Part shown: positions 44,486 through 55,085 of the stretch, one piece after another | How positions within the stretch are numbered: the stretch's first letter is position 1 | Layout: each line of letters starts with the position of its first letter | NCBI GenBank assembly: GCA_030340625.1 | Contig: JAOPHQ010001133.1 | Coordinates: forward strand, 124,001 to 188,000 | Origin: Merluccius polli | Taxonomy: Eukaryota; Chordata; Actinopteri; Gadiformes; Merlucciidae | DNA: 64,000 nucleotides | Direction: 5' to 3' | Made by a program: the position numbers and the translations under genes | The notes under the pieces: model-generated | What the model saw: only the letters and a program-made list of their open reading frames with translations | Databases searched by the model: none | Told to the model about the DNA's origin: nothing

Positions 44486-45799
44486 TGTCGTGCTAGGCTA
44501 CTTCCTAACCATGGGTTCAATCCCCTCTGAAATACACAACACCAGGCCGAGTATAATTTACAAAGTTTATTGTAAGGGTCAGCAGCCACACACACACGTC
44601 AGCAACATGGACAGCACTTCAGCAACTCAGTAAAATGGGCCACACCCACCTACACTGATCCCACCCCAGGCTTACACATAAGAGTGAAAAGAGTGGTACC
44701 ACAAACCACCCTAGGCATTAGGAGCAGTATACATGAGCAGACAGAAATGTCCAGAAAATCAACCCCCAACAAAACATAGAAAATAAACATAACCAAAGAA
44801 AACAAAGGAGTACTGGCACACCACACAGGGGATATCAAATCTCAATAACCCAGCCTCAAGACTGGCACTGCAAATCTATCCACAACAGTGAACAGGCAAC
44901 ATCAGTAGTCAAATCATAATAAACACAATGATAACACACTTTATGATACATTTCTAAGCTGCACATGCACACCCTCTAATGCTACACCCACAACCACACA
45001 CAAATAAGAGGGGTTTGCAAAGTCCCTGCCCACCCTCCTGAGCGGGTGTGCTGCTTGACCAGATGCAAGGTAAGTCCAATCCAATTTGGTCGGCAGCCTT
45101 CCCCCCACGCCGACCAAAATAACAAAACAGTACACAGTTCGGATATAATTCTCAGTCCCACCAACCAGTGTCCAATGCGTTGCACAGTCCGTTCCTAAGG
45201 AGACGGTAATCCACTGGCTCGCCGTAGCCGGCTCTGCATCCAATTACGAACGAGTGAATTCCCCCTCAACCTCCCGGCCGAGCTGGCAAGATGGAAAATA
45301 ACAGCACTCAGAAATATGCTCAATCATAGGCACCAGCCTATTCAGGAAAAGCCAATAGATGTAAAAGGCATTAGCACTTTCCTTTGATTGACGATAGCTC
45401 GCGTTGTACTCTTTCTCTCATTCTCCTCCCGTGGTGCTGCTTCCGGGTTCGCGTCGGCCGCCGCTTCCAGATCGATCCACACCGGTTGGGCTGCTGGAGT
45501 CGGGTTTGTTGTTGTCGTCGCTACTCGATGACGTCACTCCTCCCGAGCCATCTGGAAAGTCGAGTCCTTCCGCGGTCCAGGATGTCCCGTATAAAAAGGA
45601 ATTTTTCCCGCTGCTGTCCCAATCATTCCATCAGCTAGTCGTGTGCATTAGTCCTGATAAGGAGTTCCTGTCAGTCTATACGGCCAGTCAGCAATTACAC
45701 AGATTACAGCTACACACATTTCATTGGATGCATTCCCCTCCACCAATTCTCCCACATAGTATACATAGAACAACACTATGCCCCAGTCCACATACGACA
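44486..45799 (-). repeat. 5' LTR of gypsy B (1314 bp)
   Basis: The LTR has inverted termini TGTCGT and ACGACA, begins TGTCGTATGTGG on the minus strand at 45799 and ends CTAGCACGACA at 44486. It is unusually long for a gypsy LTR. No supported gene lies inside. Confidence 0.85.
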
Positions 45800-47236
45800 T
45801 TTATATAGTATATCACTCATTACTCTAACCCTCACTCTCACAGCTGTGTCAATTCCCGTGATTGAGCTGCCCTGCCCCCCTTGCTCGCAGCCGACGTCCC
45901 CCTCACACCACAACAACCTTTAAACCTCTTCAGTTTGAAAGTGAAGGCTTTAAAGGCTTTCTTTCAAAGGCTGAAACTTAGGTTGGATGCAGGCAGCTGA
46001 GCTGCAGTAAGCTCACTAACGTCACGTAACTTAGCCTATTACTTTAACAAAAATTTGAGGTTTTAAGGCCCCTTGGTTATTAAACATTTGTATCGTTAGC
46101 TAGTGAGTTGAAACCCAATACTTAAAAGTGTAATGTTCGTCCGCTGGTATATTTGGGATACATATGGCCGTGAAGGATCCATCTTTTGTATCCTTCGAAT
46201 TTGGGAAAAGGCCGCATATCTAGGCCGCATTTCTCTGAGCTTTCAAAATGGGACAGCCTTGTCACGCTGCGGTGACGCATTCGGTCTTCAAATGCATCCT
46301 TCAAAGGATGCAGCCTCTGAATTGAGACACAGCTTGTATCTTCACAGACCCTGCCCTCTGCCTGTATTTTCTCTTTTTACTTTGATTGGGACCTTTCTCT
46401 GGCATCAACTTTTGGGCAAATACTACTCGTTGTGCCTTTAATAAAGAACACATTAAACAATTATCAAAGATCCTTTTTTTTTCTTTAGTTGGATTTACAA
46501 AACCATTGTTAAATTGCTTTTAAAAGAGACATTTTAGAAATGGTTTCTAAAACAATGAATTTAATGCTGATTAAATTAGTCAATTGATAATGGTTTTTAA
46601 CATTTTTAAAAGAATGTTTAAATAATTCCTTTCATAGTCATTTTCCATATGCATTTCCTTTATTTAATTAATTTCCCACACTACTTTAACAAAGATAAAA
46701 CTTTTATTTAAAGCTCACGCACCAACTGTGGCACTGTAAATGTAAAAGGAGAGAATCTACAGAGATGTAACATGAGCTCTCATTGGCTGGATGACGACGT
46801 CGTTTTACGTTTGTGGTGTCTGGTGTATGGAGGATCGAAACTGCCTAAATACAAAAATAACTACTACTAGAAATACATGTAGAAATAAAAGAGCTAATTA
46901 TCAAATAAATGTGCAGGTTAATTTGAAAATAAATAAATATGCACAGAAATAGAAAAATAAATACAATGTATTTATTTATTTTACAAATTATATATAAATT
47001 ATATTTTATTATTTTATTTTATTATTTTTGTTTTCTTTTAATTTCATATTTAATTATTTCCCAATGTATTATTTTCTGTTTACATTTATTTCAGTTTTTA
47101 TTCATTTCCCTATATTTAATTTCAGTTTTGATTTATTCTTGTATTTCTTCACACTTATATTAATGAGGGTTGTGTCTTGACTATTCAGGCATTAGCAATC
47201 AAACCCACAGTGTGCAGTGCCTGTTGAATTGTTTAT
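45800..47236. other. Non-coding DNA, AT-rich to the right
   Basis: No gene is supported. 46440-47165 is AT-rich with many AAATAAAT/TTTATTT words. I found no terminal repeats. Confidence 0.4.
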
Positions 47237-47241
47237 TGCAC

Positions 47242-47554
47242 TGTGGCGTAGTATGGTGCCACTGGGGGGGTTCTCTGTTCAGGGATGACTCACGCTGCCG
47301 GTTTTACCACATTTATTTCCACACACAATATAAGGTACACACTATAGCGTTGTCGCGGGCCTAGCTCTGGCCCCGTCGGCAACCCGTGTGTCCAGGTCCG
47401 GTCCTCCCGGGTCCAGCACGCTACTGCATTAAGAAGGGAGAGAGTGATTAGCTCAACAGGACACAGGTGTGCCAATCACTCTCACCTGGCACTGCTCTCC
47501 CGAGCCCCCTCCACAGCTCCCCCTTGCGGCTGATGCACCACGCCCCCCCCCACA
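47242..47554 (-). mobile_element. Solo LTR (313 bp), gypsy-like
   Basis: On the minus strand it runs TGTGGGGGGGGGCG to TACGCCACA, with GGAAATAAATG as polyadenylation signal. The 5-bp duplication TGCAC flanks it (47237-47241 and 47555-47559). Its internal region is gone, as expected after recombination between two LTRs. Confidence 0.88.
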
Positions 47555-47638
47555 TGCACATTGTAGTCACTGTGTTTGAGGTGGGGATATGTTCAGTCAT
47601 CTCTCCTCCTGTATCGCTATTCCGTATGAGTCTGCATT

Positions 47639-48056
47639 CAGACCAAATCAGGCATGCGGTGATTAGCGCAGGGTTGTGCAGCGGTGTGGGAGTGTCACTA
47701 CATGGCCCATTTGTGTGACATCATGTTGTGAGCCAAGCAACTGCACGGCAGTTCATGTCTTGTGTACTCTCTCGTGCCAAGGTTGTAGAGCTCTGGAAAA
47801 GACATGGTGGCGATCAGTCTCTCTTCATCTTCACTCAGTAAACAGTGGAATGCTACAATGCTACATGGTAAACAAGGTTCTACCTGTGGGCGATTGGGCA
47901 TCTTCCAGTCTGATGGCTTACGTAATTGGCCACCACAGCATGACATCAGGTTGCAATTCTCCAAAAATGACTAGTTCTCTGCTGCAGCCAAACGCACTAC
48001 CCCCATCCAAATGAACGGGAGGACTGGCGTTTTCGCCACAACGCCTGATTTGGTCT
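47639..48056. mobile_element. MITE with CAGACCAAATCAGGC ends (418 bp)
   Basis: A 15-bp perfect inverted terminal repeat. The flanks GCATT and GCGTT could be a duplication with one change. The interior has no gene. The superfamily is undecided. Confidence 0.7.
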
Positions 48057-49120
48057 GGCGTTACTCACTTTTTATGTGTCTTGTGTTGAAAAGGGTTGCT
48101 GGTCATGATATCTACTCTTGGTGAAATTATTCAAAGAATATGCAAGTTCAAGGTTCAATTGCTGAGCCACTTCATTCAAGTTTCGGAATACTAGCTACTA
48201 CTATACCCTAGCCATGTCACCCAAAGCTCTTAGCTGTCTTGCAATTGTTTGCCAGTATACATCCATTGCTAGTTGTGTAGTGGTTGTGTATGGTATAGCT
48301 TCTCCGTCTATGACAGACGGAGCTACATAAACTCTATGTAGCTTCTCGTAATTTCTGGAAGGCTGCACATGTGCATTGGGGAGCGAGACAAGCACAATCG
48401 ATCTGTGAACTCTCATATAAATTAACCAATGGCTGTTGAGTGACATCATCAAGACATGCCCCGCCATTAACATATGGATGAAGAAATACAGTAAAATGTC
48501 ACTATTGCTGCAGTTGTCTCTGAAAACCTTTATTTATGGTACCCTGTTTATTCCTCAGCTCCTAAGAACCTAGAAGGTGTGCACTTACCTGTACACTGGG
48601 CTACACCTGCATCCGACAATCCAGAGTCATTTTTATCTGCCGGATACAAATTATTATTAAAATTGTAATGTCTTTCCTCAAAACCCTAACCCTTACCCCA
48701 TGACTGATGGGGATGAGCAGTAAATATGCCAAACGTCCCAATGGTCTACTCTTGGCCTACCTGGGATTTCCACAAACCCAAACCAGCTGTTAAACCTCTC
48801 ATGGTATCAAAATCTAGTGTTGTGGATCTTATGTCCTGGAGTTTTGAGCTCATTAAGCACTTGAACATCCTATTTCTCAAGAAAGGCCTTACAACCTTGT
48901 TCCCCCTGATAGCCACCTGACCTCAAAGTATAGGTGATCATGCTAAGCTCCCATCACCATGCATAATTCATGCAATACTTGTATGGGAGTTACCCTGTCA
49001 ACTGAATCCATAAATCCTGAATCCAAGTAAGGCTTTTAAAATAAAATATTTTAATGAAAATGTTTGACGACATGAAAATGTTGTCAACATCAAATAACCC
49101 TGCACATGCATGCATACTGT
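48057..49120. other. Non-coding DNA, nothing recognised
   Basis: Only short frames without known motifs are present. A 10-bp hairpin (CTCCGTCTATGACAGACGGAG) occurs at 48301-48321. Confidence 0.35.
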
Positions 49121-49200
49121 CAGTGGCGGTTCTACGGGGGAGCATACAGTGGCAGCTGCCACTGTAAAAATGTATCTTGCCACCCCAGTTGCCACCCTAT
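49121..49200 (+). mobile_element. One end of a hAT-like element
   Basis: CAGTGGCGGTTCTACGGG followed by CAGTGGCAGCTGCCACTG resembles hAT MITE ends. The partner end was not found, so this may be a remnant. Confidence 0.4.
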
Positions 49201-50173
49201 TTTAATATATTTTATTTATCAAAATACATTTTTGTTTAATGATCTATCCACAGAAACTCAGCCCTCATCTCCTTTCTATCTATCATTATTTACTCTTTAA
49301 AATACGCTCCCCCCCCCCTTCCGGAATTCTGAAATGGTTTCACCCAAGGAGAGAGAGACGTTCTTCTCATTTCGTGAATCACTCGACGTCTTCTTGCCTG
49401 ATGAAGTTCTGTGCAGTGCCAATGTAACAGGGCTGAATGTTTGTGCTGGTTGTTATTGTGATTTTTGAACATTGACTGATGGTAGGGGGCGGGGCTGGAC
49501 AATTGGATGTGGTTACGTTGGGGTGTGTGTGTGGCTTGTTGCGTTCTCCTACAGGTGTGCCAAATAACCCTCTGATTAGCCTGACGGTGTTGAGGAATTA
49601 AATGCCGATGGCGGCGTCCAACGGGGCGATTCCTTATTGGCAGCAGGCGCCCGCAAGGAACTGAACTGCGTATCTACACGGAGTTGGACTACAACGACCG
49701 CCACGATTGAGCAACGAGACTAAAACAACGCACTCTACGAAGCAACATCAAGTCGAAACAGAGAAACAACGCTCTCTACGATCGGATCAGGAGAACGGCA
49801 AACACGGAGATTAACGCTCCCTATTTCCTACATCAAAGGAAAGTGATCTTGCCTGTGTCATACTAGCCTAGAACTCTAGACACCCCCTAGCGGCAGCAAA
49901 TTTATTTGGCAGCTAGGTAGGTCCAGAGCTAGCCTAGTCCTAACTAGACCTTCGTACTCATTTCATTCATACTAAAGGTCTAGCAGTGCTGTAGAGACAA
50001 ACGATTTCTCACTTGAAGGCGGGTGCTGTTGAAGTTTAAAACCTATTGGCTCTGCCCAGTGCCACTCTGGATCTGCCTTAACCAATCGCTAACGTTTGGT
50101 CGTGACGTATTTCATGCGCCAGAAACCACGTTGCGCGCAGTATACAAACGGCAGATGCAGTGAGCATTAGCAT
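49201..50173. other. Non-coding DNA, nothing recognised
   Basis: A C run is at 49308-49318. 49540-49860 is a GC-balanced stretch that could be an LTR or a promoter region, but I found no second copy in the window and no terminal repeats. Confidence 0.3.
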
Positions 50174-50386
50174 TAGCCTGGTTCCGCCCACCTCCGTACT
50201 TCCGCTCAATAACTGAAATTCGCGCACGACCTCTACGTCACTGTTCTCAGGCCGCGCCTCCTGTTCGCTGATTGGAAGGCACATTTGAGGGAAAAGAAAT
50301 CGTTCTAACATACAGCACGGCCAGACCTTAGTACTGAAGTGAAATGAAAATTGAGCGGAAGTACGTAGGCGGGCAGAGCCAGGCTA
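50174..50386. mobile_element. MITE with TAGCCTGG ends (213 bp)
   Basis: Imperfect inverted arms of about 37 bp (TAGCCTGGTTCCGCCCACC and inverse of GGCGGGCAGAGCCAGGCTA) share GTACTTCCGCTCAAT. If TA is the duplicated target, Tc1/mariner type is likely. No longer duplication fits. Confidence 0.75.
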
Positions 50387-50589
50387 GTCCAGAGCTATAG
50401 AGTAAACAGAGTTGTGACACGCTTTGATGTCGCCGCTAGGGCTGTCACGTGGTTCATGTAAGCCTCAATAGTTCCAAACAAACCGCAAGCTGCCATAGCG
50501 GTCATTGTCTTGTCATGGTAAATATCAAAATGAAACACGTTTTTTAACCGTTTTTGCGCTAGAATAATAGCTTTTGTCATTGAATAATA

Positions 50590-51223
50590 ATAATAATAAT
50601 AAGGCAAGGCAAGGCAGCTTTATTTATATAGCGCATTTCATACACAATGGCAACTCAATGCGCTTTACATAAAACAATAAGAATTGAAATAAAAATTTAA
50701 AAAAATAAAATAAAATAAATAAATAAAAACAACTACAGAAGAATAGAAAGACATAAAATACTATAAGAGCAGCATAAAATCATAATTTAAAAGGACATAG
50801 TGCAGTTAAAATTTACAATTTAAAGTGCTTTGAACAAGCTCAATCATAAGCACAGGAGAAGAGAAGTGTTTTTAACCTGGATTTAAAAATGTTCACAGTT
50901 GGGGCTGATTTCAGTTCAGCTGGTAGTTTGTTCCAGTTTTGTGCAGCATAACAGCTAAAAGCTGCTTCACCATGTTTAGTTTGAACTCTGGGCTTCACTA
51001 TCTGACCTGAGTCAGTAGATCTCAGAGCCCTACTGGGTTTGTATTCTACTAAGATGTCACTCATGTATTCTGGACCTAAACCATTCAGTGATTTGTAGAC
51101 CAGTAGCAGAACTTTAAAGTCTATTCTATAGCTGACTGGGAGCCAGTGTAAAGACTTTAGGACTGGAGTAATGTGCTCTGATCTCTTTGTTCTGGTTAAA
51201 ACTCGAGCTGCAGCATTCTGAAT
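50590..51223 (-). pseudogene. L2 ORF2 C-terminus and 3' UTR
   Basis: Reading from 51223: AAARVLTRTKRSEHITPVLKSLHWLPV, then YKSLNGLGPEYMSDILVEYKPSRALRS and WNKLPAELKSA, stop near 50840. The 3' UTR follows to 50590. The tail motif LHWLPV...WNKLP is characteristic of the CR1/L2 group. Confidence 0.85.
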
Positions 51224-53464
51224 GGGGTCCGCCCTTTATTACGACAGCCCGTTATTACGACAACCCTCCATTACGACATCCCGTCATTACGACATGCCTC
51301 TATTTAGACATGCCCCTAATCCGATCTTTTTTGGTACTGCTATTACGACAATTTGGTACCGCTATTACGACAATTAGGCCTACTACAATTTGGTACCGCT
51401 ATTACGACAATTAGGCCTACTTTTCATAGAAAGTGCAATAGAATAATAATAATAGTTATTAATATGACAATTAGGCCTACTTTTCATAGAAAGTGCAATA
51501 GAATAATATTAATAGTTATTAATATAGAATAAATGTAGGCCTACCTCTATCATCCCGCCCGCATCCGATCTTTTTTGGTACCGCTATTACGACAATTAGG
51601 CCTACTTTTCATAGAAAGTGCAATAGAATAATAATAATAGTTATTAATATAGAATAAATGTAGGCCTACCTCTATCATCCCGCCCGCACCCGCAATGAGC
51701 TTCCATTTGCATCGCGAGTGCAGACCTCTACTCCAAACAATGTTTTTCACAATAATTGATATCGGCACACATTTCAGTCAAAAACTAGGTGATTTTGAAC
51801 CGGCCATGTGAATAAATGTTAGGACTACACATTATGTAAAAGACAGGGAGCTCTCCTCATTTTTATTCAGCTCTCAGGGGGAAAAGGTTGAAACTCCATG
51901 CATCAAACAAACTCTGTGCGTGCAGGCCAGCAGTCTACTTAAAGGTGCGCTATGCAACTCGGTTATTCCTCCGCTGTTTCTGGGTTTTCGCCGGAATTGG
52001 GCTCGCATTTCTCACTATAGAGCTCCCCCTGCAGCTTCGGAATAGGCCTACAACACTGTCGTAAAAACTCATTGACAACGCCCCCCACCCCCCACTTCGA
52101 TAAATAAATAGTAATACACAACGAGAACCTGGATTTGGACCGCAAACAAACATGTGTGGTAGCAAGTCACTGCTAGGATAAACCCTCACTAGCTAGCAAG
52201 CTAGCCATGAAGCAACCAAGCTAAACACATACAGGGCTCACAATAAAACGGTCGAGCAAAACACATTGTTCAACAGACTCTCAAACCACATTACAAAAAC
52301 GAAGTTCACCCAAGGGTAGGCTACTTACAATTTCAGCAGCAAGACAGCCAAGTCGGCGTCCGTTTTGCATTCTTCCGAGTCTCTCGGTTGACGCCATTCC
52401 GCATAAGCTCGCCCTATGTTCACTCGTGTCTGGTTTCTTTGTTTATCATAATCCTTTCTCTTATTCTTCGATTCCTCCGACCTTCCCCTCTTGGGTCTTG
52501 ATGGATCCATAGTGGATTTGTCGATTGATCCAGAATTGCCTTGCAACTGACTCTTTATATTCAGCCGGACCCATGTTTGGCACCCCCGCCCAGGTCTACC
52601 GTAAAGCAGTGAAACTACAATCTGACTACATTTTCGAGGCGCGATTGGATACTTCCGCTGCGTCACATCCGTAAGTGGCCGGGACGGCCACATGAAGTTG
52701 CATGTTCTGTTTTTCCGCGGGGACCCAACAGGGGGAGATGAAACACCCACCAAACAACCCAGAAAGTGTTGTAGAACGATCAGAACGACTCTCAACCTGC
52801 ATGGTTAAGGTTATTTTTGATAAACGAGTTGCATAGTGCTTCTAAATATATAAGAAGAAGCACGAATAAAGCTCTAGGACCTGAAATTTGGACTTGTTCG
52901 TTAGAAATCAATTTAATTAGAATTATGGACTGCCTTTGAATGAAGTTTAATCGGACTTTAAGTTGATTGAACAAAGTTTCAAGGTGTAGGCCTACCTTTT
53001 TTGCGCTGTGGAAGCCTAATTTAAGAACGGCGAAATAATATTTTTTGAAAAGGATACTCTGATTTTGTTATGAAGATTGTTGCTTTTGGATTTGATATGG
53101 ATAGGCTAGTCCTATATATTACCAACTAGGGGCAGCCTCGAAGTTGGATGATTGGCTCTTTTTAGAAATTGTTTTCCCATGTATTTGTCACACCCATGCA
53201 TAAGCTGTGTGTATGCTAAGTCCAGAACATATGGGTATAATCACATTAATTAATTAATTTAAAGTACAATGATAATGACAAATATTAATGGCCTCATGTC
53301 GGAATGGCAGCACGTTTGAAAAAAAGTAAAGTGCCGCTACTCAGACAATGGGGAAAAAAATTGTCGCAGTAGTGGGACGCTTGGAAAATAATATTAATGC
53401 CGCCACTCCGACCACTAGACGTCAATGTCTAAGTAGCGGCATGTCGGAATAGCGGCATGTAACC
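51224..53464. mobile_element. DNA transposon with 9-bp duplication and ATTACGACA subrepeats
   Basis: The 9-bp duplication ATTCTGAAT flanks exactly (51215-51223 and 53465-53473). The left end is built of 16-bp units containing ATTACGACA (51238-51320). The right end, read inwards on the other strand, has GCCGCTATTCCGACATGCCG. The ends match only imperfectly. GGTACCGCTATTACGACAATTAGG occurs three times further in. Duplication length suggests a Mutator-like element, but no MULE transposase is seen. A separate TTAA-bordered insertion may begin at 51938. Confidence 0.8.
52329..52510 (-). CDS. First coding exon of a fish DNA-transposon protein
   Basis: ATG at 52508-52510 starts MDPSRPKRGRSEESKNKRK, and the frame continues through NQTRVNIGRAYAEWR to LLLKL, followed directly by GTAAGT at 52323-52328, a good splice donor. 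It is basic at the start, with a nuclear-localisation look. I know this N-terminal block from many repeated fish sequences, but not its function. No second exon is found inside 51224-52328, so the copy is probably truncated. AAAGGTGCGCTATGC next to TTAA at 51938 could be the end of its element. Confidence 0.55.
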
Positions 53465-53473
53465 ATTCTGAAT

Positions 53474-55077
53474 GAGCTGCAGCTGTTTAATGCTTTTAAG
53501 TCAGTCCAGTCAGAAGACCGTTACAGTAGTCGAGTCTACTGGAGATGAAAGCATGAATCAACTTCTCCTGGTCTGTTTGAGACATAAAACCCTTCACTCT
53601 GGATATGTTCTTAAGCTGATAGAAGGCTGTTTTGGTGATGGATTTGATATGACTGCTGAAGGTCAAATCTGAGTCTATCAGCACGCCAAGGTTTCTGACT
53701 TGGTCCCTAGTTTTTAGAGAGAGTAACTCGAGATGTTTACTGACGGCAATCCTCTTCTCTTTATTGCCAAAAACAATTACCTCAGTTTTGTCCTGATTTA
53801 ATTGAAGGAAATTTTGGTTCATCCAATTTGTTACTTGCTCTAAACAGTGACACAATGACTGTATTGGACTGTAGTCATCTGAGGACAGTGCTATGTATAT
53901 CTGCATGTCATCTGCATAACTGTGATAGTCTACATTAGAGTTCTGCAGAACTTGACCCAAAGGCAGCATATATAGACTGAACAAAAGGGGTCCAAGAACT
54001 GACCCCTGAGGAACTCCACATGTCATAGCCATTCGATTGGATTCATAACTTCCAATGGTCACAAAATAACTCCGCTCTTCCAAGTAGGACCTGAACCATT
54101 CTAGGACTGTTCCACTGAGTCCTGCCCAAGTTTCCAACCTGTTCAACAATATACTGTGATCCACAGTGTCAAATGCAGCACTGAGATCCAACAGGACCAG
54201 AACTGACACCTTGCCTGAGTCAGTGTTTAACCTAATATCATTTAACACTCTAATAAGAGCTGTTTCTGTACTGTGGTGAGGTCGGAAGCCTGATTGAAAT
54301 TTGTCAAAGAGGCCACTGGAATTCAAGAAATTGCTGAGTTGATTAAAAACCACTTTCTCAACGATCTTGGCTATAAAAGGAAAATTTGAGATAGGTCTGT
54401 AGTTGGTTAACATGGAAGCATCCAGCGATCTCTTTTTTAAGAGTGGCTTAATGGCAGCTACTTTTAGGGATTTAGGAAACGTGCCCGATTGAAGTGAGCT
54501 ATTTAGTATTTGTCGCAAATCTATTTGGACAGAGTTCACAATAGTTTTAAAAAAGTCTGATGGCATTGTTGTCAAGACAGCATGTTGATGGTTTTAGATG
54601 CTGAACTGTTTCCTCTATGGCTTTTTGGTCAACTGTATTAAATTCTGACATCGCAGTTGAGTTATTCCTGGGAGGTCTTAGGGATTACGTTATTTTATTG
54701 TTTTGTTGATTTGTGTTAATATTTAACCTTATGGACTGGATTTTTTCACTGAAAAAGCAAGCAAATTCATTGCATTTTGCTGTGGAAAGGAGTTCTGGAA
54801 CTATCTGTTTAGGGGGGTTTGTCAGCTTATCAACCATAGCAAATAGAGTGCGAGTGTTGTTGATGTTCTTATTAATAATTTCAGAAAAGTGTCGCTGTCT
54901 AGCCTTGAGTAACTCATAGTTAAAATTACAAAGACTTATTTTGTAGAGGTCATGGTGAATTTGGAGTTTAGTTTTTCTCCACTTACACTCTGCTTTCCTG
55001 CATTCTGTTTTTAAAGCCTTTACCATCATAGTGTTCCTCCATGGTGTTTTCTTTCTGATCAAGGTTGTCTTAGTTTA
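53474..55077 (-). pseudogene. L2 ORF2: linker and reverse transcriptase
   Basis: From 55062: KTPWRNTMMVKALKTECRKAECKWRK and FACFFSEKIQSIR (linker), then a stop near 54685. The RT frame (54575-53496) has KPLLKKRSLD, NYRPISNFPF, LLDLSAAFDTVDH (catalytic Asp), GVPQGSVLGPLLFSLYM and the active site YHSYADDMQIY. YADD is intact. It ends at SRLDYCNGLLTGL just before the 9-bp duplication, where a stop and shift occur. Broken only by a few stops, so a fairly young copy. Confidence 0.9.
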
Positions 55078-55085
55078 ATAGGAGA

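Larger units (their letters stand above)
39345..45799 (-). mobile_element. Ty3/gypsy retrotransposon B
   Basis: The right (5') LTR is 44486-45799 and the left (3') LTR is 39345-40050, clearly homologous from AAAATAACAAAACAG on. It has a tRNA-Ser-like primer site, gag, protease, RT, RNase H and integrase in that order on the minus strand, and a polypurine tract next to the left LTR. The left LTR has lost over 40 bp relative to the right and its outer part does not align, so no target duplication could be found. The integrase end is deleted. Confidence 0.88.

Noticed and set aside
46133..46441. Small gene with signal-like hydrophobic stretches
   Set aside because: No recognisable motif, no splice support; typical size for a chance frame.
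48201..48473. Small minus-strand gene
   Set aside because: No recognisable domain and it spans a local hairpin; treated as chance.
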